From Vulcanisaeta sp. JCM 14467 (GTDB taxonomy: Archaea; Thermoproteota; Thermoprotei; Thermoproteales; Thermocladiaceae), in assembly GCF_001316245.1 (NCBI RefSeq), contig NZ_BBDM01000003.1, positions 62,001 through 126,000 on the forward strand: DNA of 64,000 nucleotides, written 5' to 3'. The position numbers and the translations under genes were made by a program. Under the pieces are notes generated by a model, which was not told the origin of the DNA, did not search any database, and saw only the letters and a list, made by a program, of their open reading frames with translations. Below are positions 8,476 to 17,378 of this stretch, piece after piece (the first letter of the stretch is position 1; each line of letters starts with the position of its first letter).

Positions 8476-9274
8476 ATGGAATTAATAATCGGGCATAGCC
8501 CAGACCCAGACGATGCGTTCATGTTCTACGCCCTGAAGAGGGATCTCGTTAAGGCGCCATTCACGGTTAGGGAGTTCCTCGTGGATATCGAGACGCTAAA
8601 TAAAATAGCAATTCACGGTAGGATCGACGTAACGGCAGTGAGTACCACGCCATGGCCTACATAGGCAGTAGGTACTACATACTGAGGGTTGGTGCATCCA
8701 TGGGGCTTAGGTATGGCCCGGTGGTTGTGGGTAATACCGCAAAGCCCGAGTTAATTGCCGTACCCGGCACTTACACCACGGCAACACTACTGGTCAGGTT
8801 GCAATGCCCAATGTTAAGACCGTGGAAATACCCTTTGACAAGATTATGGATGCCGTAAGGGCTGGAGTCGTTGATGCAGGTGCCTTGATACACGAGGGCC
8901 AAATAACGTATGAGAGGTATGGGCTAAGGAAGATAATCGACCTTGGTGAGTGGTGGTATGAGGAGACGAAATTACCAACACCACTCGGCCTAGACGTTGT
9001 TAAGGCGTCCCTGGGCGTCGAAGTGGCTAAGGCGGTTAAGGATGCATTACTGGAGTCCATTAGGTACGCCATGAGTCATAGGGAGGAGGCCCTGGTACAT
9101 GCCATGGAGTTCTCGAGGGGTTTGGACATGAGCGATACTGACAAGTTCGTTAGGATGTACGTGAATGACTACACAATGGATATGGGCATTGATGGTGAGA
9201 AGGCAATCAGGACATTACTCGAGATGGGGTATGAAAGGGGCTTACTACCCGAGCCGCAGTTACTATTCATTTAA
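8476..9274 (+). CDS. mqnD: 1,4-dihydroxy-6-naphthoate synthase MqnD (two frameshifts)
   Basis: MqnD converts cyclic dehypoxanthine futalosine to 1,4-dihydroxy-6-naphthoate. The N-terminus GHSPDPDDAFMFYAL is the family hallmark. The chain then continues in a second frame (YIGSRYYILRVGASMGLRYGP, GPVVVGN) and a third frame (EIPFDKIMDAVRAGVVDAG, ALIHEGQITYERYGL, LGEWWYEETKLPTPLG), giving about 265 residues in all, the usual size. Breaks lie near 8655 and 8805. The four mqn genes make the core pathway complete except for the futalosine-hydrolysing nucleosidase (MqnB) or deaminase, and the later prenyltransferase and methyltransferase, which are not in the window. It converges on the CoA-transferase gene with an 8-bp overlap. 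Confidence 0.88.
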
Positions 9275-10333
9275 TGATCACGCCCCGTTCAGCCAACTTA
9301 TCTATCTCATCACGTGATAGTCCAATCTCCATCAGGATCTCCACAGTATTCTCACCAAGCCTTGGCGCCCTGCCCTGTCTCCCTGGTCTAGCGCCATTTA
9401 TTAGTAGTGGGTTTAGGAAGTCCCTACCATTAAAGCCCCTCGCAATTAATTGGAGATCTTTCCCAAGACTCTTTATGGAGTTAACAGGAGCCGCAGGCAC
9501 GTCATGGCTCCAGAGGAGTTTTAAGGCTTCAGCAACTGTGTACTTACTGAACTCCCTGCTCAGTTCATCTACGGCGCCCTTATCGAATTGTCTGCCAATT
9601 AAGTCCTCACGACCTAATGCCCTGCAAAGGCCTTGCCAGAACTTATCCTCAATGGCGCCAACGGTTATGTATCCATCCCTACACCTGTAGACGTTGTAGA
9701 ACGGGTACTTACCCGTTAGGCTTGGTTCCGACCCCTCGTAGGTCATGGCCATGTTGAGGGTATTGAAGAGCAGTGCGGCTTCCATCATCGATACCTCGAC
9801 CCTACCACCAACACCCCTCAGCAGTAGGTTTAGGACACCAATGACGCATAGTAGGGCTGAGCCAACGTCAGCGACTTGTACAGTAAGTGGTTTAGGTACT
9901 CCATCATCAAATAAGTCTGGGTCCAACAGACCTGCGACACCCACGGTGTTTATGTCATGGTTTGGAAGGCCCGAGTATGGCCCGTTCTCTCCATAACCAT
10001 TTATCGAGCAGTAAACGATTTTATCGTTAATGTTCTTAAGCGTCTCGTAATCAATGCCGAGTTTCCTCGCAACGCCTGGCCTAAAACCCTCGATAACCAC
10101 ATGACTACTCCTAACCAGCCTATGGAATAACTCCCTGCCCTCACTCATCTTCAGGTTAATGGCAATACTCCTCTTACCCGCGTTCAACCACTCAAAGAGT
10201 TTCGGCGATATCCTCCTCAGGTAGTCGCGACCTCGGTATCCTCGACCTTAATAACGTCAAAACCAAGGTCAGCCAATAACCTAGTTGTCACACCGCCTGG
10301 GTAGAGCCTCGTTAGGTCAAGAACTCTAAACAT
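9267..10333 (-). CDS. Class III CoA-transferase (CaiB/BaiF family), one frameshift near the N-terminus
   Basis: These enzymes move CoA between carboxylic acids. NAGKRSIAINLK, SHVVIEGFRPGVARKLGIDY and INGYGENGPYSGLPNHDINT are the typical N-terminal blocks, and the domain with GRVEVSMMEAALLF and GKYPFYNVYRCRDGYITVG completes the fold. The continuous frame starts at 10187, but in another frame just upstream MFRVLDLTRLYPGGVTTRLL and IKVEDTE supply the missing N-terminus, with ATG at 10333. The break is near 10225. Full length is about 355 residues, normal for the family. The acid substrate is unknown; it could serve fatty-acid, lactate or dicarboxylate metabolism. Confidence 0.82.
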
Positions 10334-10365
10334 TAGTGAGCCTTAAATCCGAAGGTTAATAAGTG

Positions 10366-10883
10366 TTAGGAATTTCCTGTGGCCATTGTTCCCTGCTTAT
10401 TATTTCGCACCATAAACCAGGTACCAATTCCAACTGCGCATAATTTCCTATTTGCATCGTACACGTGGGCCTCTGCAACGGCCAGGTGCCTACCAGCCTT
10501 ATCACCCTACCCTCAACCGTGAATGGTCCATTTATCAACGGCTCGAGAAAATGAACCTTGAGCTCCGCAGTATATTGGTCAACACCATCATTAACCGTCA
10601 TGACTGCGGTACCGAGGACCGTGTCTATGACTGTCATTATGACGCCGCCATGCACCATGCCACCCTTCCTAAGTATCTCACGCTTGTAGGGGAAGACAGC
10701 CCTCACAAAGCCATCACCAACCTCCACGAATTCAAGGCCAATGAAATTGAATAACGGCTCACTGCGTAGGTAATTATTCATTAACTCAGCAACATTGAGA
10801 CCAGCCGACCTAGCCTTAAGAAACAAATCCCTAATACTACTTACTGGACCAACCGCCTTAATTAATTCGTCCCACGTAGACAC
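10366..10883 (-). CDS. PaaI-like hotdog thioesterase (C-terminal frameshift)
   Basis: This is a single hotdog-fold acyl-CoA thioesterase. GGMVHGGVIMTVIDTVLGTAV near residue 75 contains the helix with the family HGG motif and catalytic acidic residue, and AELKVHFLEPL is the following strand. The original frame drifts after VEGRVIR; shifting one base near 10500 gives HLAVAEAHVYDA and RKLCAVGIGTWFMV, the expected last strands, with a stop at 10366. Its position just upstream of the CoA-transferase gene, on the same strand, suggests they handle related CoA esters. Confidence 0.8.
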
Positions 10884-10948
10884 AGGGTACTGGGATGTAA
10901 GGCCTATTTAAGCAAAGTTATGCTGATAAATAAATAGCAATAAGTAGC

Positions 10949-12151
10949 TTAAATAAAGCCAGGAACAACCTGCCCAGCAACCAGGGATTCCAGGGGCTCC
11001 CTAAACCTAGCCACCGCATACTCATTCCCATAAACAACAACCTCGGCTGGCCTGGGCCTACCATTATAGTTACTGCTCATTGAGTATACGTAAGCACCCG
11101 CGTTAAGTATTACGAGTATGTCGCCCTCATTAACCCTCGGCAACTCCCTATTGACTGCCAACTTATCGGTATTCTCACAGATAGGCCCAACAACATCAAC
11201 AACCTCCCTCTCCCCACTGTCATTGCATGTAATTACGTGGTGGTAAGCGCCGTATAGCATGGGCCTAATTAATACGTTCATACCAACGTCAACGCCGACA
11301 TACGTCTTACTGCCCTTCCTCTTAACCTCGGTGACCCTGGTCACCAGGTAGCCGGCATTACCAACAATGAACCTGCCAGGCTCAACCCACAACTCGCCGG
11401 GGAAGAAGCTCCTGAGAATCCTTAGTCTATTTAAGTCGAGGGGCTTCTCGTCAGGTCTATACGGTATTCCAAAGCCGCCGCCCATGTCAAAGTAGGTAAT
11501 CTTGATGCCAACCCTATACTCTATGGTCTCGGCATACTCCTTAAGAAGCTCGGCAATCCTAATGAAGTAGTCGGGATCAAGTACATTACTGCCCATCATG
11601 GCATGTATACCAAACTCCTCAACACCAACTGACTTAGCAAGTCTATACGCGTCAATGGCATCCTCCAGGAACATGCCGAACTTACTCTCCTCACCAGCCA
11701 ACACAACACCCGGTGCAAAGCCCCTGCCGTAGCCCAGATCTACCCTGAAGAAGACAGTCCTGGGCCTATAACCAAGGGACAACGCCCTCTCAAACTCCCT
11801 CCTAGAGTCAAAATTGAATAAGACACCTGCCTCAATACCGTACTTAATATCATCAAGGGACCTAAAGGCCCCCGTGTACAATATATCGCCTGGCTCAAAA
11901 CCGGCCTTTAGGGCTAGGAATATCTCGCCAGGTGAGGCCGCGTCAGCCCCTGAACCAAGCTTCCTCAGGAAGGTCAGTATTGCCAGGTTGGGGTTAGCCT
12001 TTATTGAGTAGAGGACCCTGGCGCCAAGATTATCCCTAATGGCCTTATAATTCTCCTCAACCTTACCAAGGTCGTAAACAATGAGTGGTGTGCCAAACCT
12101 ATCCGCTAAGTCCATGAGACTAATACCATTACCCACAGCACAGCCAATCAC
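10949..12151 (-). CDS. lysA: Diaminopimelate decarboxylase-like PLP enzyme (LysA family)
   Basis: This intact 400-residue fold-III PLP enzyme has the PLP-binding lysine in LYSIKANPNLAIL near residue 50, the glycine-rich phosphate-binding stretch YFDMGGGFGIPY near residue 225, and GPICENTDKLA near residue 327, the C-E-[SN]-x-D motif of meso-diaminopimelate decarboxylases. The likely reaction is meso-DAP to L-lysine. Related carboxynorspermidine or ornithine decarboxylases share the fold, but this motif favours LysA. The start is a GTG. The next gene upstream (uL5) is on the same strand, 148 bp away. Confidence 0.82.
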   Translation of the reverse strand: MIGCAVGNGISLMDLADRFGTPLIVYDLGKVEENYKAIRDNLGARVLYSIKANPNLAILTFLRKLGSGADAASPGEIFLALKAGFEPGDILYTGAFRSLDDIKYGIEAGVLFNFDSRREFERALSLGYRPRTVFFRVDLGYGRGFAPGVVLAGEESKFGMFLEDAIDAYRLAKSVGVEEFGIHAMMGSNVLDPDYFIRIAELLKEYAETIEYRVGIKITYFDMGGGFGIPYRPDEKPLDLNRLRILRSFFPGELWVEPGRFIVGNAGYLVTRVTEVKRKGSKTYVGVDVGMNVLIRPMLYGAYHHVITCNDSGEREVVDVVGPICENTDKLAVNRELPRVNEGDILVILNAGAYVYSMSSNYNGRPRPAEVVVYGNEYAVARFREPLESLVAGQVVPGFI

Positions 12152-12299
12152 GGCAATAAAAATAATGACGATTCTCTTTAAGCATTAAGCAACCATTATT
12201 TCTCACCATTGAGAAGTGGATGGAAGGATTAATGAACTTGAATTGAAAATAAATATATCCATAATACATATTTTCTAATTTTCTAATTAAAATTAAAAA

Positions 12300-12892
12300 T
12301 CACTTTATTATTTTCACACCGAGGACCTCCTGGAAGAATTTCACGGCCTCAGCCTGTTAACCCTCTGCTCCCTACCAACGTCGTGCCTAGCCCTCCTCCT
12401 ATACATGACCCTGAGCCCCGGGCCTTGCCAGTACCGTGACCACGTTAAGGCCCCACACACCCACGGCTGGGTCGTACTTCGTGCCCGGTATCATTATGTG
12501 CTCCCTAATCCCGAGGCCACGTTGCCCCAGTCATCGAATGAGCTCTCCTTTAACGTGAAGTCCACGGCAGCCAACGCCCTAAGTAGGAACCAAACGGCCT
12601 TATTCCTCCTAAGCGTCACTGCGACGCCTATTGGCTCGCCCCTCCTTATGTTCCAGTCCTTAATTGACTTCTTGGCAAGCCTATAACTCGGCTCCTGCAT
12701 AGTCAACTCCTCAAGGACCTTGGCCGCCTTCTCAAGCCTCTCACCACTCTGACCAACACCTATGTTGGCAACAACCTTCTCAATCCTAATAACCCTCATT
12801 GGGTGGTCCGCGGGTAATACGAACTTCCTCCAATCCACCTGATCCGGCGTTAATGACTTCAGGTCAACCTGCGATAGGTCTATTACAGGCAT
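12300..12892 (-). CDS. rpl5: 50S ribosomal protein uL5, broken by three frameshifts
   Basis: uL5 binds 5S rRNA and contacts the P-site tRNA. The first 110 residues are clear: IRIEKVVANIGVGQSGERLE, AAKVLEELT, AKKSIKDWNIRRGEPIGV and AVTLRRNKAVWFLLRAL. The rest appears in pieces: FGIREHIMIPGTKYDPAVGV and WGLNVVTVLARPG, then LRVMYRRRARHDVG, then AEAVKFFQEVLGVKIIK with TGA at 12300. The shifts lie near 12517, 12415 and 12356, the middle one at a GGGG run. Because uL5 is essential and single-copy in archaea, this is strong evidence that the sequence contains indel errors. The gene stands apart from any other ribosomal gene here. Confidence 0.9.
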
Positions 12893-12992
12893 CGAATAGG
12901 CGTGAGCAGTAGTATTAATAAAAATTTGCCCGGCGGGCTTTACGCCGATATATAGGCATACTTACTCATAAATATGGTTATTACTTTACTGA

Positions 12993-13015
12993 CAAAAGCC
13001 CTATTAAGGCTTTTG
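12993..13015 (+). promoter_or_regulatory. Perfect 8-bp hairpin before the MFS gene
   Basis: CAAAAGCC and GGCTTTTG form a perfect inverted repeat around a 7-base loop, ending 11 bp before the start codon of the transporter gene. It could be an operator or an RNA hairpin that affects initiation. Confidence 0.45.
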
Positions 13016-13026
13016 CTCCACGCTAC

Positions 13027-14418
13027 ATGATGTCGAGTAAGACACCGTTTGAACCACTTGACTGGTCGAAACCAACGCCAGGGCACTTAAAGCTCCTATT
13101 CATATCCGGCGCAGGTTTCTTCGCAGATGCTTATGACCTCTTCGCAATATCAATAGCCCTAGTCTTCCTAAAGCAGGTCTGGTCGTTAACCGCCTCGGAG
13201 ATAAGCCTAATATCATCCGCAGCCCTCTTCGGTGCAGTCATTGGGCCATTCATATTCGGCAGGGTTGGGGACATATTCGGTAGGAAGTACATATACGGCG
13301 TAGAGGCGGCATTACTAACGGCTGGCGCCATAGCCTCAGCATTCTCAATAAACCCAACAATGCTCTGGATAACAAGGTTCATACTGGGTCTCGGTGTTGG
13401 TGGTGACTACCCAATAAGCGCCACGTTGATGAGTGAGTACGCACCAGCAAGGAGTAGGGGCTTATTCGTGGCTGGGGTCTTCTCAATGCAGGGCTGGGGA
13501 ATAGTAACGGCCGCCCTACTCGGCCTCGGCTTACTGCATGCAAAGGTAAACCCAGACATTGCCTGGAGGATAATACTTGGCTTCGGCGCAGTGATGCCTG
13601 CCCTGGTCATTTATTTCAGGCGTAGGGTTCATGAGACACCGAGGTTTGAGTACTTCGTTAAGGGCAATGTTGAGGGTGCCAAGAGGGCTATTAAGGACGT
13701 GCTTAGGCAGGACGTGGAGATAAACGGCGTGAACAACGTGAGTAATGGATTCAGAAGCAACTTCATTAAGTACCTCCCAGCAATACTGGGCACTGCAATA
13801 CCCTGGTTCATGCTTGACGTGTTCTTCTACGGCATGAACATATTCGGACCATTCGTAACCTCGGCAATGGGCTTAGCGAATAACCCATTGGCTGGCATAT
13901 ACGTTCAGTTGTACGTGGTCCTCGCCTTCCTGGTCCCGGGATACTACGTTGCAGCCTTCCTAGTGGATAGGATGGGTAGGAAGTCCATGCAAATAATGGG
14001 CTTCTCAATGGTTGCCATAGCCTACCTAATAACGGCATTAATGCTGAGGAACAGCTTAGTACTACCCACGGCAATCCTAGCCCTATATGGACTAGCCCAG
14101 TTCTTCACCAACGTTGGTCCAAACGTGACCACATTCATAATACCGACCGAGGTATTCCCAACGAGGTTTAGAACAACGGGCCACGGAATAGCCGCCGGCA
14201 GTGGTAAGCTAGGCGCTACCCTGGCGGCACTGTTGATACCGCTGCTCTTCCCAATAACGAACAACTCACTAAGTGAGGCCGTTAAGCTCCAGATAATGTC
14301 GAACCTACTACTCGCCCTAGTCGTGGTGGCGGTAATCGGCATAGTCTTCACGGTAATCTTCATAAAGGAGCCGAAGGGCAAACCACTTGAGGTATCCTCA
14401 GGGGAGTTGGCATCGTAA
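13027..14418 (+). CDS. MFS transporter (phosphate/sugar-porter type, 12 TM)
   Basis: This intact 463-residue permease shows the MFS signature FGRVGDIFGRKYIYG between helices 2 and 3, and GLGVGGDYPISATLMSEYAP near residue 125, a stretch characteristic of the PHS (phosphate:H+ symporter) and related sugar-porter families. A second half-signature, FLVDRMGRKSMQIMGF, lies near residue 315. About twelve hydrophobic helices are visible. The substrate is uncertain; phosphate and organic acids are both possible. A perfect hairpin lies directly before the start. No co-directional partner gene is adjacent. A distant, decayed MFS gene of similar type lies at 53.5 kb. Confidence 0.82.
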   Translation: MMSSKTPFEPLDWSKPTPGHLKLLFISGAGFFADAYDLFAISIALVFLKQVWSLTASEISLISSAALFGAVIGPFIFGRVGDIFGRKYIYGVEAALLTAGAIASAFSINPTMLWITRFILGLGVGGDYPISATLMSEYAPARSRGLFVAGVFSMQGWGIVTAALLGLGLLHAKVNPDIAWRIILGFGAVMPALVIYFRRRVHETPRFEYFVKGNVEGAKRAIKDVLRQDVEINGVNNVSNGFRSNFIKYLPAILGTAIPWFMLDVFFYGMNIFGPFVTSAMGLANNPLAGIYVQLYVVLAFLVPGYYVAAFLVDRMGRKSMQIMGFSMVAIAYLITALMLRNSLVLPTAILALYGLAQFFTNVGPNVTTFIIPTEVFPTRFRTTGHGIAAGSGKLGATLAALLIPLLFPITNNSLSEAVKLQIMSNLLLALVVVAVIGIVFTVIFIKEPKGKPLEVSSGELAS

Positions 14419-14539
14419 AAAGCATGGTATTTTCCCACTTTTCGTGAAATAATCCTCCCATCTTTACAGGCGTAGAATACCCATTAACGCACTAGTGAGG
14501 ATAAGGGCGTATTACCGGCAGTACTTTATGCACGGTGGA

Positions 14540-15252
14540 TTACATGACTAATGGCGTTAACTCCTCCCTCCAGGTAAGCACCCAAACACCGTTTTTCCTC
14601 GCCTCATCAATGGCCTCTGGGACATACCTCATGCAGTAGAGGACCTTAATGACCCTGGGCCTAAGGTACTGCGGGTACCTACTCCTCAATTCATCAATAG
14701 CCTTGATTAATTCCCTGACCTTATTGACCCTAAGGTCTAGGGTAGCGTCACCAACCACGCATAGGTCGTCCGTGACGCCGTAGATATTCAACTCAAGGAC
14801 CTCCCTACCACCCTCGGTAATCACCAACCTACCCAACCTAACGTTGACCCCCAACCTCTCCCTCAACTTCCAGGAGACCACGTCTATTGCCTCATCCTCA
14901 ATGCTGTAGGTGAGCTTCTGCAGGGTCCTATTCATCTGGTTAATGGTTTCCCTCATTTGGCTAAGCGTCCCCTTAATCTCCTGAACATCCCTAGTCAATG
15001 CATCGAGCCTTGCCGAGTGGCTTTGGAGAGTCTTACCATCCTCGTGTGCTCCTGCAATATCTCCTCATGCCTCTTCAGCGTCTCCTCAATACTAATCGCC
15101 CTACCAAGCAATGCATTGAAGTCCTGCCTAAGTGCCCTGAGCTCGCTCAGTATTGCGTCTAGTCCAAGGGCTCCAGCAATGGCTAGGCGGAACTCCTCAT
15201 CAGTCCTGATCAACTCAAGCACAATCCTCCTAATCTCATCCCTACTAACCAC
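14540..15252 (-). CDS. Coiled-coil plus nuclease-like domain protein (DUF3782-like), one frameshift
   Basis: Two open segments join into one protein of about 237 residues. The N-terminal part (MVSRDEIRRIVLELIRTDEE, then LSELRALRQDFNALL) is strongly helical and continues as a coiled coil (LSQMRETINQMNRTLQKLTY). The C-terminal part contains EGGREVLELNIYGV followed by DLCVVGDATLDLRVNKVREL, which resembles the PD-(D/E)XK-like core of crenarchaeal DUF3782 proteins. The break is near 15000, where the second frame resumes before DALTRDVQEIKGTL. Function is unknown; a DNA-cleaving or accessory role is only inferred from fold. Repeat copy A lies just upstream of its start. Confidence 0.6.
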
Positions 15253-15606
15253 GTTAACCTAATGAGAATAGTAATAACGGGTTAATAACCCTTCCGTTGA
15301 TCGACCGTGCCCTGTGTTTTTAGCGTTGCCGTGCTTTGGGTTTGGAGAGTCGCCGTAAGTATAGAATTACGGCGGGTCTTCTTGTCCAGTGTTTGACTTA
15401 TTATTGCTCCAGGGCTTGCCGTTGTTGGTTTTGGCCGTGATTTTGTTTGCGTCTTGTTCGCTTTCACTTTTTGTAGTTGAGTGAATTTAATTCTAATGGT
15501 ACTCGGCATAATCGGGATAATACTGTGCAATATTTACGTTGGTCACCTGGTTGTGTTGGATGAAATTTGATGTTAGATCTACAGTAAAATAGTTAGTCTC
15601 CCTCCT
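15253..15606 (+). other. Non-coding stretch holding repeat copy A
   Basis: This 354-bp gap contains repeat copy A (15303-15381) and then low-complexity GT-rich sequence up to the end of the DUF973-like gene. It includes a TTGAGTGAATTTAA segment similar to TTGGGTGAATTTAA found after repeat copy B (about 17418), suggesting that similarity between the two sites extends beyond the palindrome. No gene is supported; an open frame on the minus strand here runs through the repeat and looks spurious. Confidence 0.5.
15303..15381 (-). repeat. Palindromic repeat, copy A
   Basis: About 79 bp. Read on the minus strand it matches copy C over nearly its full length: a palindromic core with GCCGTAATTCTATAC and CGGCGACTCTCC, then the tail AAACCCAAAGCACGGCAA and a further GGGCACGG. 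It lies in the opposite orientation to copies B, C and D. It sits about 50 bp upstream of the DUF3782-like start. Confidence 0.75.
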
Positions 15607-16944
15607 TTATAAATGCGCTAGCCTTGTGAACCCCTCGTGAGCCTCCCTATTATGCTGTGAAGTCCTATTATGTTTAATATGACCTATGACCGGGATAAAT
15701 ATAAAAAGGATCCCACCCGCTTTTACTATACCAGAGTTATAAGTGTTTCCGATTCTGTAAAATCCTATGCCGAGTAGGACATACCCTATGAAGCTTATTA
15801 TATATGTCCATGCTGCTAGCAGTTCTGCGATGATAAAGAAAAATATGAATAAGATAAAGCCTACATATGTTATGATAGAGCCAGTTCTCCCTATTCCTAA
15901 CTTAGGGTAGAGTGATTTTAGGTCTCCAAAACCCCTCATCATCATTAACATAGCCACTTGCCCTACTGTAAGTCCGCTCGCTACAATTGCGACTATTGTA
16001 CCGACTATGCTACTTACACCCGCTAAACCCGCTAGACTTAATTCACTGAACAAGAGAACGTAGAGCCATGAGGCCGTTATCGCAGCTATTATCATGATAA
16101 TATTTGCTGTCCTTAACTTCTTTAATCCTTCTATCTCTGGGCTTACGGAATATTGAGGGATCTGCACTTGTCCGTAAATCGTTAGCTTTTCAGCCTTTCT
16201 AAATCCTAAGTAAACTAACACGAATGGTACTACTAATATTATGCCGCTTAATATGTCTAGTGCTGCTATGTCTGGTGCTATTTTTAAATACTCCTGATAT
16301 GTTATATTAGAAAATATAAAGAAACGAACTACGTCATAAATCAAGTTGAAAGTTAGCGCTGAAAAGGCTAACCATCCCCCTACCTTAGTCAACGAATCGC
16401 GAAAAACATCGCCTAATCTAGCGTAGATTATTGCTATAAATATAGAGCCTATAATTGCAATTATTAACCCCCCGTCAGAGAACCAGAATATCATATTGGA
16501 AAAGTTCGAGGAGGAATATATATTATAGTTTGCTAAAAAGACTAAAAATGAAACACCTGTTAAAAACACCCATACGTATAGTCCGATTTCCATTAATAAG
16601 CTACCCAGAATACCTAAACCTACGTTATATCCGGGTAACCTTAACATTTTAAGCCCTTTTTCTGTCCTGCTGTACCAGCGCTCAAAACCGAAGAGTGAAA
16701 CCCAAGCGATAATAAAAGAATAGGGTCGCAAGTTCATTAAAGTAAAAAGTATAGGAAGTATAGTATGAGGTATAGTACTATGAAGTAACGGGGGTGGCGA
16801 TGTAATCGGGCTAATTAGCGGGCTAATTAGTATGTATGATATAAATGGGAGAAATGATATAAGTAAGAGTACTGAACCGATAATAAAATACGTTGCCCCT
16901 GACTTAAGGTAGTTTATGGCTTCAGATGGCTTTTGCTGTGTCAT
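15607..16944 (-). CDS. Multi-pass membrane protein (DUF973-like)
   Basis: This protein of about 445 residues has nine to ten hydrophobic helices and little soluble sequence. GATYFIIGSVLLLISFLPF opens the chain, and GIGFYRIGNTYNSGIVKAGG near the end resembles the closing block of crenarchaeal DUF973 membrane proteins. Function is unknown. ATG 16944 is preferred over ATG 16956 because a TATA-like TTTAAATTT lies about 30 bp upstream. Codon choice is much more AT-rich (ATA, TTA, AAA) than in flanking genes, which suggests recent transfer. The last 25 residues are hydrophilic and may be out of frame. It lies between repeat copies A and B. Confidence 0.6.
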   Translation of the reverse strand: MTQQKPSEAINYLKSGATYFIIGSVLLLISFLPFISYILISPLISPITSPPPLLHSTIPHTILPILFTLMNLRPYSFIIAWVSLFGFERWYSRTEKGLKMLRLPGYNVGLGILGSLLMEIGLYVWVFLTGVSFLVFLANYNIYSSSNFSNMIFWFSDGGLIIAIIGSIFIAIIYARLGDVFRDSLTKVGGWLAFSALTFNLIYDVVRFFIFSNITYQEYLKIAPDIAALDILSGIILVVPFVLVYLGFRKAEKLTIYGQVQIPQYSVSPEIEGLKKLRTANIIMIIAAITASWLYVLLFSELSLAGLAGVSSIVGTIVAIVASGLTVGQVAMLMMMRGFGDLKSLYPKLGIGRTGSIITYVGFILFIFFFIIAELLAAWTYIISFIGYVLLGIGFYRIGNTYNSGIVKAGGILFIFIPVIGHIKHNRTSQHNREAHEGFTRLAHL

Positions 16945-17185
16945 GGTAATTAGCATTGTATAGAATATAATTTAAATTTTATCTCCAGCAAACTAACTGA
17001 CTAATGGGATTAGACGTCACTATAATGCGCACTTTCATCGCTTCTTACTACACCCGTGAATCGCACACGTAAGTCCCACATTTACTCATACTCGTGAAAA
17101 AGCCTTATTTAATGCCCTCTTGAGTTACATTCACGACTAATTGATTAGAGTATAACGAAAAATTAATTCTAGAATAGCCTAAATG

Positions 17186-17321
17186 GGGCACTGTACAGCG
17201 CAATACGCCCAGTTTGTGGTTCAAAGCTCAAGTTAGGGTGCCCAAGAACGCGGAGCTTGGCATCGCTACCCATCTACCGAGTAATGGCAAGGCAGGTACT
17301 GAGATAGCGACCATGCTTTAG
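17186..17321 (+). pseudogene. Possible degraded gene end (transposase-like?)
   Basis: One frame gives a protein-like C-terminal stretch with FKAQVRVPKNAELGIATHLP and GKAGTEIATML before TAG at 17319-17321. A neighbouring frame in the same DNA reads PVCGSKLKLGCP, reminiscent of the zinc-ribbon in TnpB-type proteins. The two cannot both be real, and I do not recognise the family with certainty. It may be a leftover of an insertion sequence next to the repeat. Confidence 0.25.
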
Positions 17322-17323
17322 AC

Positions 17324-17378
17324 GGGCAGAGTCGCCGTAATTCTATACCTGCGGCGACTCTACAAGTCCAAAATACGG
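17324..17378 (+). repeat. Palindromic repeat, copy B (most perfect hairpin)
   Basis: GAGTCGCCG (17329-17337) pairs perfectly with CGGCGACTC (17352-17360) around a 14-base centre containing TTCTATACC, and the stem can extend by one further base pair. The tail TACAAGTCCAAAATACGG is a diverged form of the tail in copies A, C and D. It lies 73 bp upstream of the HepT start. Confidence 0.75.

Noticed and set aside
12200-12215. TTCTCA-CCAT-TGAGAA inverted repeat upstream of lysA
   Set aside because: Only six base pairs in AT-rich intergenic DNA; weak enough to occur by chance.
15282-15530. Open frame on the minus strand rich in K, T and Q
   Set aside because: It runs through repeat copy A and low-complexity sequence, has no plausible promoter or start context, and does not look like a globular protein.
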